Shown one piece after another: positions 6,590 through 14,959 of a stretch of 64,000 bases of DNA. The position numbers were made by a program, and so were the translations under genes. Position 1 is the first letter of the stretch; every line of letters begins with the position of its first letter. The DNA lies in contig NZ_JAEQNB010000002.1 in assembly GCF_016722965.1 (NCBI RefSeq), positions 425,541 through 489,540 of the forward strand, given 5' to 3'. Origin of the DNA: Tumebacillus amylolyticus (GTDB lineage Bacteria; Bacillota; Bacilli; Tumebacillales; Tumebacillaceae). Under the pieces are notes generated by a model. It was given only the letters and a program-made list of their open reading frames with translations, was not told the DNA's origin and searched no databases.

Positions 6590-9400
6590 TCAACCCGTAT
6601 TGCGAAGTCCGGAGGAGATGCCGTTGATCGTGAGGAGGACATCGTCGATGTCTTCGGCGGATTCGCCACTTTCGCGGCGGGCGTCTCGCAGTTCTTCGAG
6701 GAGCAAGACTTGCAGGTAGGACAGCGGGTCGACGTAGGGATTGCGCAAGCGAATCGATTCTTGGATGACCGGCGCGTTGGCGAGGATGCCTCGTTCGCCG
6801 GTGATCTCAAGCACGACGCGCTTGGTGCGCTCGTACTCCTCTTGGATTTTTCCGAACACGCGAGAGGCCAGTTCGGGGTCCTCGACCAGACGGACGTATT
6901 CGGCGGCAATCAACATGTCGGCTTTGGCCAGCGCCATCTGGATGTTGTCGATCATCGCTTGGAAGAACGGCCAGAACTGGTACATCCGACGGAATTCACG
7001 CAACGACTCCGGATTGCGCTTCAACTCCGAAGACATCGCTTTCCCGAATCCAAACCACGCCGGAAGCAAGTGCCGGTTCTGCGTCCACGAGAACACCCAC
7101 GGGATCGCCCGCAAGTCTTGAATGCGCGGCGAGTTTTTGCGTTTGGCAGGTCGCGAGCCGAGGTTCAACTCGCCGATGACATCAATCGGGGTCGCTTGTT
7201 GGAAGTACGGCAGGAAGTCTTCATTGCGATAGACGAAATTCTGGTACGCTTCAAACGAGGCTTGCGACAACTGCTCCATCATCTCCGACCAACGGCGCTC
7301 CGTGTCGCGCATGTACGTCGTCTGCACGTTCAAGGACGCCAGCAACACCGAGGAAACGGCCGATTCCAACGAACGCATCGCAATCCCCGGATGGGAGTAG
7401 CGTTGCGAGATCACTTCGCCCTGCTCGGTGATCTTGACCTTGCCTTGCATCGCTTCCGGCGGCTGTGCCAAGATGCTTCGCTCAATCGGACCGCCCCCGC
7501 GACCCAGCGCACCGCCGCGCCCGTGGAAGAACTTCAACTTCACGCCGTATTGCTCGGCGACTTGGTGGATCGCCTTCTGCGATTTGTAGAGCTCCCAGTT
7601 CGACGTCAGATACCCGCCGTCCTTGTTGCTGTCGGAGTAGCCAAGCATTATTTCTTGCAGGTCGCCCCGCGCTTTCACATGTTCGCGGTAGACGGGGTTT
7701 CGGAAGATCACATCGACAATCGCCGGCGCATCTCGCAAGTCCTCGATCGTCTCGAACAGCGGCACGATGTTCAAACTGCTCGTGACGCTTCCGTCCTCGT
7801 TCCATTGGAACAAGCCCGCTTCCTTGGAAAGCAACAGCACTTCGAGCAAATCGCTGACCCCTTGCGCCATCGAGATCAAGTAATTCTGGATACAGTCGGC
7901 TCCGAACAACTGCTGGCTTTTGCGCACGGTATGAAACACGTCCAACGTCTCTTGCGTCTGCTCTCCCACTACCACATGCGGGGAGCACAGCGGACGGCGG
8001 TCTTCCAACAAGCCCGTCAGGAGGCGAATCTTCTCGTCCTCCGATTGGTCCGCATACCCGCCAAGACGCGCTCGACGGAACAACTCTTCCAGCGCCGCTT
8101 CATGCACTTCGCTGTGCTGGCGAATGTCCAACGTCGCCATGTGGAAGCCGAACAGCTCAATCTGACGAATCAAAGGTCTGACCTTCACTTCCGCAATTTC
8201 CTGCGCTTTGTGTGCGTGAAGAGAGCGTTCCAGCAACCGAATGTCTGCGAGGAATTCCCCCGGACCTTCGTAGGACTTCACAAGCCCCACGCTCACTTCG
8301 CCGTGAAAACGCGCTTGCGTCGCTTGCAAGCGTTCCAGAATCTGATCGACTTTGGCGCGGTACGGCTCATCGGGCACATAGTCGCCGTCCAACTCCAAGG
8401 ACTGAATCAATTCCAAACTCGCCCCCGCCCGCTCATACGATTGACTGAGGTCCTGCCCGAGCGAGCGAATCTCTTCCTCGTACTTGCGCATCGCGAGGTC
8501 GAAGTGCAACACGAGCGTTTGGAACGTCAAGTCGGCTTTGACGTACGGATTCCCGTCACGGTCGCCGCCCATCCACGAACCAAAACGCAAGAACGTCGGC
8601 ACTTCCCACTCTTGCTCCGGATAGAGCGCTTGCAGTTGCTCCTCCATCTCCATATGAATCGCCGGCAAGACGTCAAACAGCACTTCGTCGAGGAAGTACA
8701 GCCCGTTGCGAACTTCATCCAACACGGTCAGTCGTTCCTTGCGCACGTTGCGCGTCTGCCAAAGCGAGACGATCTCCGCTTTCAACTCCCGCGTCAGACT
8801 CTTCATCTCACGGGTCGTGACGGACGGGTCGTCGAACTTTTCCAAGATCAACGCCATCCGATGGTGTTTGTCCAGCACCGTGCGCCGCATCGCTTCGGTC
8901 GGATGCGCGGTCAGCACCAATTCAACCCCGAGCTGATGGATCAGCGACTGCATTTCGTCCGCGTCGATCCCGTGCCGTTGCATTTTGGTGAATGCGCTCA
9001 GCAACGACCCCCGCTGCGGACGAGAGCCCGTGGTGAGTTCGTGTTCACGCTTGCGGCGGATGCGATGAGACTGCTCCGCGAGGTTGACCAATTGAAAATA
9101 CAACGCAAACGCCCGGATGACTTCCTGCCGATGCAGAGCCGGAATCTCCCGAATCGTCTCTCGAAATTTCTCCCGGCACGCCTCCGTCCCGAGTTTGCGC
9201 AAGTCTTTCGCAGCCGCGCGGACATTCTCTACTTGATCGAAAATCTCTTGCCCGCACTGAGACACGATCACGTCTCCCAGCAGGTTGCCCAGAATCCGGA
9301 TGTCTCTTCGCAGCGCCGACTCGCTGTCGGTCACACGGTTCTCTTCGATGAAACCTTCGCTTTCTTCTCGTCCGGTTTTGTCGTCTCCACTCCGTTGCAT
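6590..9400 (-). CDS. ppc: Phosphoenolpyruvate carboxylase
   Basis: 936 residues from the ATG at 9400, which has GGAGGAG 6 bases upstream; an upstream in-frame TTG lies inside that site. It carboxylates PEP with bicarbonate to oxaloacetate, refilling the TCA cycle. Visible signatures: LTAHPTEAMRRTVLDKH (catalytic His at ~166), GGDRDGNPYV, GYSDSNKDGGYLTSNWELYK, the FFHGRGGALGRGGGP glycine loop and the conserved C-terminal RNTG. Length matches bacterial type PEPC. Monocistronic, facing a terminator at each end. Bacilli often use pyruvate carboxylase instead, so presence of ppc is notable but not rare. Confidence 0.97.
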   Translation of the reverse strand: MQRSGDDKTGREESEGFIEENRVTDSESALRRDIRILGNLLGDVIVSQCGQEIFDQVENVRAAAKDLRKLGTEACREKFRETIREIPALHRQEVIRAFALYFQLVNLAEQSHRIRRKREHELTTGSRPQRGSLLSAFTKMQRHGIDADEMQSLIHQLGVELVLTAHPTEAMRRTVLDKHHRMALILEKFDDPSVTTREMKSLTRELKAEIVSLWQTRNVRKERLTVLDEVRNGLYFLDEVLFDVLPAIHMEMEEQLQALYPEQEWEVPTFLRFGSWMGGDRDGNPYVKADLTFQTLVLHFDLAMRKYEEEIRSLGQDLSQSYERAGASLELIQSLELDGDYVPDEPYRAKVDQILERLQATQARFHGEVSVGLVKSYEGPGEFLADIRLLERSLHAHKAQEIAEVKVRPLIRQIELFGFHMATLDIRQHSEVHEAALEELFRRARLGGYADQSEDEKIRLLTGLLEDRRPLCSPHVVVGEQTQETLDVFHTVRKSQQLFGADCIQNYLISMAQGVSDLLEVLLLSKEAGLFQWNEDGSVTSSLNIVPLFETIEDLRDAPAIVDVIFRNPVYREHVKARGDLQEIMLGYSDSNKDGGYLTSNWELYKSQKAIHQVAEQYGVKLKFFHGRGGALGRGGGPIERSILAQPPEAMQGKVKITEQGEVISQRYSHPGIAMRSLESAVSSVLLASLNVQTTYMRDTERRWSEMMEQLSQASFEAYQNFVYRNEDFLPYFQQATPIDVIGELNLGSRPAKRKNSPRIQDLRAIPWVFSWTQNRHLLPAWFGFGKAMSSELKRNPESLREFRRMYQFWPFFQAMIDNIQMALAKADMLIAAEYVRLVEDPELASRVFGKIQEEYERTKRVVLEITGERGILANAPVIQESIRLRNPYVDPLSYLQVLLLEELRDARRESGESAEDIDDVLLTINGISSGLRNTG

Positions 9401-9498
9401 GCCTAACTCCTCCTTCAAACTTGCGAAGTTCGTGAGTATTCAGTCTTTTCTCTATGTATCATTAACTATAGAACGTTCGCCTTGCGGTTTCAACATGC

Positions 9499-9541
9499 AA
9501 AAAGCGACGCGTTACGCCTACTCAGGCGTGCGTCGCTTTTT
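9499..9541. terminator. Terminator after the PAP2 gene
   Basis: AAAAAGCGACGC and GCGTCGCTTTTTTT pair around a second short inverted repeat (ACGCC/GGCGT). The PAP2 stop codon abuts it. Confidence 0.8.
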
Positions 9542-10057
9542 TTATACGATCATCCATGCGGTCACAGTCCCAATCAAAGCCCCCGTCACCACATCGGAGG
9601 GATAATGCTGTCCCAAATACACGCGCGACGATCCGATCAGAAACGCCAGCGCGTAAAAAAGCAAACTCACATCCGGCAACGCCGCACTCAACACCGTCGC
9701 CATAGAAAAAACGGCCGTCGTGTGCCCGGATGGAAACGAGGCGTCCTTCCAGAGCTTGTGCCCGGTCGAGACGTTCTCCAGCGCGAGATAGGGACGCTTG
9801 CGAGGCATCGCTTTTTTGCAAAACGCGACGACGGCATGGGAGATTCCCAACGCCAGAGCCAGATGAACGCCGACTTCATGCCAGACGTCATTAGGATGTA
9901 CCAAAAGGGCCAAAGACAATACGATACACCAGACAGCACCGCCGAGATGAGTCACCAGTGGCATGAAGCCATCCAACCACTCATTTTTCCACGAACGGTT
10001 CAGCCAGAAAAACGTCACAATGTCTCCATTGCGCATCATGCGCGTCATTCGTTTCAT
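9542..10057 (-). CDS. PAP2-family phosphatase, probable undecaprenyl-diphosphatase type
   Basis: 171 residues from the ATG at 10057 (GAGAGGAGCG upstream); a longer frame exists upstream but is cut by AT-rich, non-coding-like sequence. All three PAP2 motifs are present: KKAMPRKRP (81-89), FPSGHT with PSGH at 109-112, and SRVYLGQHYPSD (144-155). Five or six membrane helices are predicted. The family includes BcrC/UppP-like enzymes that dephosphorylate undecaprenyl diphosphate for wall synthesis, and lipid phosphatases; the small size and motif spacing fit BcrC-like proteins. Monocistronic. Confidence 0.9.
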   Translation of the reverse strand: MKRMTRMMRNGDIVTFFWLNRSWKNEWLDGFMPLVTHLGGAVWCIVLSLALLVHPNDVWHEVGVHLALALGISHAVVAFCKKAMPRKRPYLALENVSTGHKLWKDASFPSGHTTAVFSMATVLSAALPDVSLLFYALAFLIGSSRVYLGQHYPSDVVTGALIGTVTAWMIV

Positions 10058-10203
10058 GCCACAACGCTCCTCTCGAATCTCGCTCTCTTTTATCATAACG
10101 GATTCGTATGAAAACTTCATGAAGGCTTTCTTAAAAAAACAGCGACTCTCTCCTATTTTTTCCTGAAGAACTTCCTTCAAACAAAAAAAACGCAAGACAT
10201 GCG

Positions 10204-10255
10204 TAAAAAGGGTATCCGCAGGATTTCAAAACCCTTAACTAAATCGCAGATACCC
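10204..10255 (-). terminator. Terminator after the small XRE gene
   Basis: On the minus strand GGGTATC...GATACCC with an inner GATTT/AAATC pairing, followed by TTTTT. It lies 40 bases beyond the stop of the regulator at 10295. Confidence 0.75.
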
Positions 10256-10294
10256 TCTCACATTTACACTCGAAATTTGCTAAAATGAGACTGA

Positions 10295-10504
10295 TTACAA
10301 CATATCCTGAAAAATGTCGGGAAACAATTCGTGAGCGGGCCTTTGATAATAGCGAGCGAATTTGATGATCGTCTCGCGGCCGGGCTTTTTGTCCCCTGCT
10401 TCGATCTTCCGGATGTACACTTCGGAGAGGTGCAAGTCTTGCGCCACTTGAGCTTGTGTTTTATCCAACGCCACACGGCATGCAATCAACGGATATCGTT
10501 TCAA
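10295..10504 (-). CDS. Small XRE-family HTH regulator
   Basis: 69 residues from the TTG at 10504, chosen because GAGGG lies 7 bases upstream. It is almost only a helix-turn-helix: VALDKTQAQVAQDLHLSEVYIRKIEAGDKKPGRETI followed by FARYYQRPAHELFP. Divergent to a second XRE gene (10655) with three GTAT/ATAC palindromes between them, one of them overlapping this gene's 5' end, so mutual or self repression is likely. Function beyond DNA binding is unknown. Confidence 0.85.
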   Translation of the reverse strand: MKRYPLIACRVALDKTQAQVAQDLHLSEVYIRKIEAGDKKPGRETIIKFARYYQRPAHELFPDIFQDML

Positions 10505-10519
10505 CCGGCTTCCCTCACA

Positions 10520-10630
10520 ATACAAATTGTATCACTCGATGAGTTATCTTCATCCTACGGGATACGTATTGTAGCGTAAAGAGAAATCGTGTCGAAAACC
10601 CTATGAACCGATACTTCTTGTATCTATAAT
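10520..10630. promoter_or_regulatory. Divergent XRE control region with three GTAT/ATAC palindromes
   Basis: ATACAAATTGTAT (10520-10532), ATACGTAT (10562-10569) and GATACTTCTTGTATC (10610-10624) are inverted repeats with the same half-site. The last abuts a perfect TATAAT (10625-10630) serving the plus-strand gene, a classic repressor position. Confidence 0.65.
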
Positions 10631-10654
10631 GAAGATGAGGAGGTGGAATTTGTA

Positions 10655-11026
10655 ATGTTTGGAGCAAGATTGAAGCACCTGCGTGAATCGAGAAATCTCA
10701 AGCAGCATGAAATCGCCAAATTGCTCGATGTCAATCGGGAAGCGTACAGCCACTATGAGACCGAGCGTCGGAAAGTCTCCCCGAACGTAATCGTCACGCT
10801 GGCGAAGTATTACAACGTCACGACCGATTACATGTTTGGTCTGACAGACAGCGAGAAATCGCCCGAGCAGGAACTCCTGGAAAAAAACCGTGATACGTTG
10901 CTCCGCTTGCAAGAGTTGCTCGGCTCTGGACAGCCTGCACCTCTCGCGCTGACAGACGAAGAACGCAACTGCCTGTTGAAACTCGTAGCCAACACGTTGT
11001 CGCACGACGTACGCCAAGACTCCTAA
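10655..11026 (+). CDS. XRE-family transcriptional regulator
   Basis: 123 residues; ATG at 10655 has AGGAGGTGG 6-8 bases upstream, better than the in-frame GTG at 10643 that overlaps it. N-terminal HTH: MFGARLKHLRESRNLKQHEIAKLLDVNREAYSHYETERRKVSPNVIVTLAKYYNVTTDYMFGLTD, the common layout of SinR/phage-repressor-like proteins. A C-terminal helical region (~70-123) probably dimerises. Its promoter carries a palindrome next to the -10 box, pointing to autoregulation. Monocistronic with terminator. Confidence 0.9.
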   Translation: MFGARLKHLRESRNLKQHEIAKLLDVNREAYSHYETERRKVSPNVIVTLAKYYNVTTDYMFGLTDSEKSPEQELLEKNRDTLLRLQELLGSGQPAPLALTDEERNCLLKLVANTLSHDVRQDS

Positions 11027-11028
11027 GA

Positions 11029-11060
11029 AAAAAGACCCGTGCTGAGCAGGGTCTTTTTTT
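11029..11060 (+). terminator. Terminator after the XRE gene
   Basis: AAAAAAGACCC and GGGTCTTTTTTT pair around a 10-base loop. Confidence 0.9.
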
Positions 11061-11110
11061 CTCAACTCCGGTTTTTGCTATACTGAGGGGCATAGAGGAG
11101 GTGTACGACG

Positions 11111-11776
11111 ATGTGTGGACGATTCACTCTGACGGTGACCGAAGACCAGCTCAAGATGCGCTTTGGCGTCGAGGAGATCCCGTTTGACTACCAACCGCGC
11201 TACAACATCGCACCCGGTCAGATGCTCACGGCGGTGATCCAGCATGAAGGACAGAAGCGGCTCGGGCAGTTGAAGTGGGGCTTGGTGCCGTTCTGGGCCA
11301 AGGATGCAAGCATCGGGTACAAGACGATCAACGCCAAATCGGAGACGGTGGCGGAGAAACCCGCTTTCAAAAACGCGTTTCAACGCAAACGCTGCTTGAT
11401 TCCGGCAGACGGCTTCTACGAATGGCAGAAGTCGGCAAGCGGCAAGCAACCGATGCGAATCCTGCTCAAGGACCGCGAGATTTTCACGATGGCGGGGCTC
11501 TATGACACATGGACGTCGCCTGAGGGCGAGAAGTTACATACCTGTACGATCTTGACGACGAAACCGAATCCGCTGGTGTCCGAAATTCACGACCGCATGC
11601 CGGTGATCTTGCGCCGCGAAGACGAGGGTCTCTGGCTCGACCGTGAGCATTTCGACTCCGACCTCCTGCATTCGTTGCTCACGCCCTACTCCGAAGACGA
11701 GATGTTCTCCTACCCCGTCGCCGCCATGGTCGGCCATGTGAAAAACGAACTGCCGGAGTGCATCGCCGAGATCTAG
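11111..11776 (+). CDS. SRAP-domain protein (YedK/HMCES family)
   Basis: 221 residues. SRAP proteins form a covalent thiazolidine crosslink with abasic sites in single-stranded DNA through Cys2 and thereby shield them; family members act in repair and replication. The catalytic Cys2 (MCGRF), Asn32 (RYNIAPGQ), the WGLVPFWAKD loop, INAKSET, the CLIPADGFYEW strand and the HDRMPVIL histidine are all present. Length is standard. A TATACT box lies about 30 bases upstream; GGAGGTG precedes the ATG. Monocistronic. Confidence 0.95.
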   Translation: MCGRFTLTVTEDQLKMRFGVEEIPFDYQPRYNIAPGQMLTAVIQHEGQKRLGQLKWGLVPFWAKDASIGYKTINAKSETVAEKPAFKNAFQRKRCLIPADGFYEWQKSASGKQPMRILLKDREIFTMAGLYDTWTSPEGEKLHTCTILTTKPNPLVSEIHDRMPVILRREDEGLWLDREHFDSDLLHSLLTPYSEDEMFSYPVAAMVGHVKNELPECIAEI

Positions 11777-11777
11777 A

Positions 11778-11818
11778 AAAAAAGCCTCGAACCGCTCAAG
11801 CGGCCGAGGCTTCTTTTT
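11778..11818. terminator. Convergent terminator between the SRAP gene and the exporter gene
   Basis: AAGCCTCG and CGAGGCTT pair, with CCGCT/AGCGG inside. The last codons of the minus-strand gene lie in the stem. Confidence 0.85.
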
Positions 11819-12728
11819 GTGACTTCTGAGGTTTGGGTTGTGAGACGTAGGAGTGGAGAACCATCCCGAGCATCACGACCGCCATCCCGACCCAGGAGAG
11901 CAGGGAGGGCAGCGAGGCGGAGAGCAACGTCACTTCGCCGAGGACGGCGAACACCACTTCCCCCGCTTGGGTCGCTTCAACCGCCGCGAGCTTCGCAGGG
12001 TCGTGGCGCACGAGATCGGTCGCGGTGAAGAAGATCACCGTCGCGAGAACGCCGGACGTGAAGGCAACCAGTGCCGATTGCCCCGTCTGGGACAGAGAGG
12101 GCATGCCGTCCGTCCAGAGGCCGTACACGGCGAGCAGAATCCAAAACGGTAAACTTGCCACCGTCATGCCCAGCACCCGTTGGTAGGCGTCGAGTTGCCC
12201 GGCGACGGCCCCCATCATTTTTCGATTGCCAAGCGGATAGGCGAACGCTGCGACGACGACCGGCACAATGCCTTGCAAAGCATCTCGCGCCGTGATGCCG
12301 CCCGCATGTTCCGCTTGCATCAGTCCCACGCCCAGCAAGATCACGCCCGACATCAAAAGTCCGGGCAGCGGAATGCGCTGACGAAACAAGGGAGCGAGCA
12401 ACGACCCGCAGACGATGGTGATCTGCCATGTCGAAGCGACCAGCCAACCGGGGCCGAATGCCGCCGCAAAGGAGATCGGTCCGTAGAACAACACGAATCC
12501 GACGAAACTCCATCCCAACCAGAGACGAGGTCTTGCCCGCAGCGCTTGCCAGACCGGTTTGAGATTCGAGCGTACAGCCACAAGTGCAATCATCATCGGT
12601 GCCATGAACAGATAGCGCAACGAAGCGCTCCAGACCCAACTTCCCCCGCCGAGGTCCATCGCTCGATTCAACACGAACGTGAAGGCGAAGAAAAACGAGG
12701 CCAGCAGACCTAAGACGATCGCTTTCAC
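11796..12728 (-). CDS. DMT-superfamily multidrug-resistance-type exporter
   Basis: 310 residues from the GTG at 12728 (AGGGGG upstream). A longer frame extends upstream but overlaps the hydrolase gene and has no membrane or signal features, so it is not used. Ten predicted membrane segments begin VKAIVLGLLASFFFAFTFVLNRAMDLGG; the repeat halves and the ATDLVRHDPAKLAAVEATQAGEVVFAVLGE motif resemble the multidrug resistance efflux (EmrE-like) branch of DMT transporters. It lies 20 bases after the hydrolase gene and is probably its operon partner. Substrate unknown. Confidence 0.85.
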   Translation of the reverse strand: MKAIVLGLLASFFFAFTFVLNRAMDLGGGSWVWSASLRYLFMAPMMIALVAVRSNLKPVWQALRARPRLWLGWSFVGFVLFYGPISFAAAFGPGWLVASTWQITIVCGSLLAPLFRQRIPLPGLLMSGVILLGVGLMQAEHAGGITARDALQGIVPVVVAAFAYPLGNRKMMGAVAGQLDAYQRVLGMTVASLPFWILLAVYGLWTDGMPSLSQTGQSALVAFTSGVLATVIFFTATDLVRHDPAKLAAVEATQAGEVVFAVLGEVTLLSASLPSLLSWVGMAVVMLGMVLHSYVSQPKPQKSQKEASAA

Positions 12729-12748
12729 CGCAAAAGTCCCCCTACTTT

Positions 12749-13774
12749 TTATTGACTTGCCGCGACTTCTTGGAGAGCCGAAGCGTGTTCGGCGCTGAGT
12801 TTCCCTTGCAACCAGTTCATCACATCGCGCGCCATCTGGCGGCGGTAGAGCACGATTCCCGCATGTCCGCACGGGTAGAGCACGCGATCCGGGCGGCCCC
12901 AGGCTTCCCAGAGCGCGTTGGTGTCTGCCGGCGGGATGTAGACGTCGTAGAGCCCGTGGAGGAACAAAATGTTCTCCCGAGGGACTTTGGGCTGCCAACG
13001 GGACGGCTCAGTCATTCGCCACGCATGTTCCAAGTCTTGAAGCGTAATGCCGCCCTGCTGCATGTCTTGCTTGATGAACCTGCCGATTCGCGTGTGCCAC
13101 ACCGAATGCACCAGCGAGTTACCGTACATGACCGAGATCACGTAATCGGCTTCCTCTTCGGCCAGCGCCATCATGTTGGAAAAGTATCCGCCCATCGAGA
13201 CCCCGACGACCACCACTTTGCCGCCGCGATGCTGTTTGATCCAACGGATCAGCGCACGGATTTCCGAAGTCGTCTGCCGCATCGAGCGAACCGAATGGTC
13301 GAGATCGGCGGTGACGAGATGCTCCCCGCTGTACGAACCGGGAAGCGCCCGGTCGAAATGATACGGAGCCGTCGGGAAGTACAGATCGTACCCCGCTTGC
13401 AGGAACGATTTGGTGAACATCTTGTGTACCCGTTCGAGATGCTCCATCCGCCAACCGTGGATGACGACGACGCTGACTCGGTTCGACGGCTGTTTGTCAT
13501 GGCGAATGTAATACTCGCCGCGTGCGCCGTCGTTCTCCGGATGCGTGGACGTCAGCGGGCTTTCGAAATCAAAACGGCCGACTTCATAACCGTCCGACCG
13601 TTGCGTTTCTCGATGCAGGTTCAAGTCCGGCACGTCCGGCGTGTTGTAGAACTCGTCGAAGTTATCGCTTGGAAACCCGATGCCCGGCTTGCAATGCCTC
13701 ACTTTGCTGCGTTCCCTGTACAGAAATGAAATCCCAAAATGGTCGAGAGTTTTTGCAAAAAGTTTTTTGATCAT
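12749..13774 (-). CDS. Alpha/beta hydrolase
   Basis: 341 residues from the ATG at 13774 (AAGAAGGT upstream). A VSVVVIHGWRMEH segment provides the oxyanion strand, VVVVGVSMGGYFSNMMAL carries the G-x-S-x-G nucleophile, LFLHGLYDVYIPP the acid and CGHAGIVLY the His. The N-terminal ~95 residues are an extension with no recognised domain; such long-chain hydrolases occur in uncharacterised Bacilli proteins. No signal peptide, so cytoplasmic. First gene of a two-gene unit with the exporter. Substrate unknown. Confidence 0.85.
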   Translation of the reverse strand: MIKKLFAKTLDHFGISFLYRERSKVRHCKPGIGFPSDNFDEFYNTPDVPDLNLHRETQRSDGYEVGRFDFESPLTSTHPENDGARGEYYIRHDKQPSNRVSVVVIHGWRMEHLERVHKMFTKSFLQAGYDLYFPTAPYHFDRALPGSYSGEHLVTADLDHSVRSMRQTTSEIRALIRWIKQHRGGKVVVVGVSMGGYFSNMMALAEEEADYVISVMYGNSLVHSVWHTRIGRFIKQDMQQGGITLQDLEHAWRMTEPSRWQPKVPRENILFLHGLYDVYIPPADTNALWEAWGRPDRVLYPCGHAGIVLYRRQMARDVMNWLQGKLSAEHASALQEVAASQ

Positions 13775-13830
13775 GTCTAAGTACCTTCTTGTCAGTAGAT
13801 CACCCAAATAAAAAAGTGCGTACAACGTAA

Positions 13831-13836
13831 ATTATA
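13831..13836 (-). promoter_or_regulatory. Candidate -10 box of the hydrolase-exporter operon
   Basis: Perfect TATAAT on the minus strand 57 bases before the hydrolase ATG; the -35 (TGTTCA, 17 bases upstream) is weak. Confidence 0.45.
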
Positions 13837-13855
13837 CCGATAAATTGAGTGGATG

Positions 13856-13888
13856 AACACCTCTGAATCGCTGGAAAGGTGTTTTTTT
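13856..13888 (+). terminator. Orphan plus-strand terminator-like hairpin
   Basis: AACACCT and AGGTGTT flank a 14-base loop, then T7. No plus-strand gene precedes it; it could stop antisense transcription across the hydrolase operon. Confidence 0.5.
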
Positions 13889-13948
13889 CCATGAGTACGA
13901 GTGGGTACGTCCCCACCCTATCTCTATGTAGGAATCGGCTTTTCACGA

Positions 13949-13981
13949 CAAAACCCACCGCCTGAGGGCGAGTGGGTTTAT
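13949..13981. terminator. Terminator after the XRE gene at 13978
   Basis: AAACCCAC-TCGCC and GGCGG-TGGGTTT pair around CTCA; reads into TTTT on the minus strand. Confidence 0.8.
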
Positions 13982-14190
13982 TTTTTCTCCAATACAAAAA
14001 TCTTCTCAAATGGGATTTGAAGCGCGTCACAGATTTTCTTCGCCGCTTCCGGTCCGACATTTCGGTTCCCATTCTCCAATTGCGAAATGAAAGGCGAACT
14101 TAATCCCGCCACCCGTGCCAGTTTTCGCTGGGAGAATCCGGCTCGAATGCGGGCGTTTGCAAAATCAGGGTATCTCGCTTTGATAATCAT
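13978..14190 (-). CDS. Small XRE-family HTH regulator
   Basis: 70 residues from the ATG at 14190 with GGAAGGTGG 8 bases upstream. Nearly all HTH: ARYPDFANARIRAGFSQRKLARVAGLSSPFISQLENGNRNVGPEAAKKICDALQIPFEKIF. Resembles single-domain phage-Cro-like regulators. Divergent from another XRE gene at 14389, with a 198-base gap holding the latter's promoter. Target unknown. Confidence 0.85.
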   Translation of the reverse strand: MIIKARYPDFANARIRAGFSQRKLARVAGLSSPFISQLENGNRNVGPEAAKKICDALQIPFEKIFVLEKK

Positions 14191-14289
14191 GCTGTTTACC
14201 ACCTTCCCCGTGCTCTGCTTCCTACCGTTGTAAGCAGTCTAACACGGTTCTGATCACTCTCGCAATCACTTAAAAGACTCAGATTCATG

Positions 14290-14319
14290 TTGCTGGAATC
14301 CCCTTATGAGAGATATAAT
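14290..14319 (+). promoter_or_regulatory. Promoter of the XRE gene at 14389
   Basis: TTGCTG and perfect TATAAT separated by 18 bases; start codon about 70 bases downstream. Confidence 0.6.
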
Positions 14320-14388
14320 TTCCATGTATTCATGCAAGCATTAACAAGCAAACGCAATAGATTGCAACATTTCAACGAGGTGAAACTT

Positions 14389-14805
14389 TTGACACTTGGA
14401 GAATTTCTAAGAGCACGCCGGGAAGCCAACGGTTTGTCCACTCGCAAAGTCGAGGAGATGTGCGGTGTATCCGACACCTTCATCTCGCTTCTGGAGAACG
14501 AAAAGCGTGCCGCATCCCCCGACACCCTGCAAAAGCTCTCCCGCCCCTACGGCGTCTCGTACTACGAGTTGCTGCAACACGGCGGTTTCCTGCCTGAACA
14601 CGCATGGCTTGCTCTGACGCTCGGCCTCTTGCGCCGCCAACAAGGTCAGACCCCGGAAGCGTTTGCCGACCAACTCGGTCTGACGATCGAAGAGTGGCAG
14701 ACGGTCGAAGCCGGCGGCTCCATCCCGCCCAAGGCCTTGCAGCTCTTGCAAGATCAATTTGGAACGACCACAATCGTAGACCTGTTGAAACAAGACCGCT
14801 CCTGA
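14389..14805 (+). CDS. XRE-family regulator, possibly with a second degenerate HTH
   Basis: 138 residues from a TTG preceded by GAGGTG at 6 bases; upstream in-frame codons lie in the promoter. The first half is a canonical HTH (LGEFLRARREANGLSTRKVEEMCGVSDTFISLLENEKRAASPDTLQKLSRPYGVSYYELLQHGG). The second half (LALTLGLLRRQQGQTPEAFADQLGLTIEEWQTVEAGGSIPPKALQLLQDQF) has the same helical rhythm and looks like a diverged second copy. Stop codon lies in the loop of the terminator. Divergent to the small XRE gene. Function unknown. Confidence 0.85.
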   Translation: MTLGEFLRARREANGLSTRKVEEMCGVSDTFISLLENEKRAASPDTLQKLSRPYGVSYYELLQHGGFLPEHAWLALTLGLLRRQQGQTPEAFADQLGLTIEEWQTVEAGGSIPPKALQLLQDQFGTTTIVDLLKQDRS

Positions 14806-14829
14806 TGCTAGAGGGAGGCGGTCTTTTTT
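14792..14829 (+). terminator. Terminator overlapping the end of the XRE gene
   Basis: AAGACCGC and GCGGTCTT pair around an 18-base loop containing the TGA stop; T7 follows. Confidence 0.85.
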
Positions 14830-14959
14830 TCACCTGCACTCAGGGTTTTTCCGGTGCAACATCGGGAGTCTCCCTGATATCGCGACTTCCTCGGGGGTTC
14901 TATACTGAAGGCATCAAGTTCATCACCCAAACGAACCATCCCTGAGGAGGCGTTTTTAT

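Noticed and set aside
6173..9406. Very long plus-strand frame (over 1,000 codons) opposite ppc
   Set aside because: The minus strand encodes a full PEP carboxylase with all motifs; the antisense frame is His/Arg/Leu-rich, starts inside the GNAT-domain gene in another frame and has no ribosome binding site. It is a codon-bias shadow.
11796..12998. 400-residue version of the exporter
   Set aside because: The extra 90 N-terminal residues overlap the hydrolase gene, are Arg/Pro-rich and lack a start signal; the GTG at 12728 has one.
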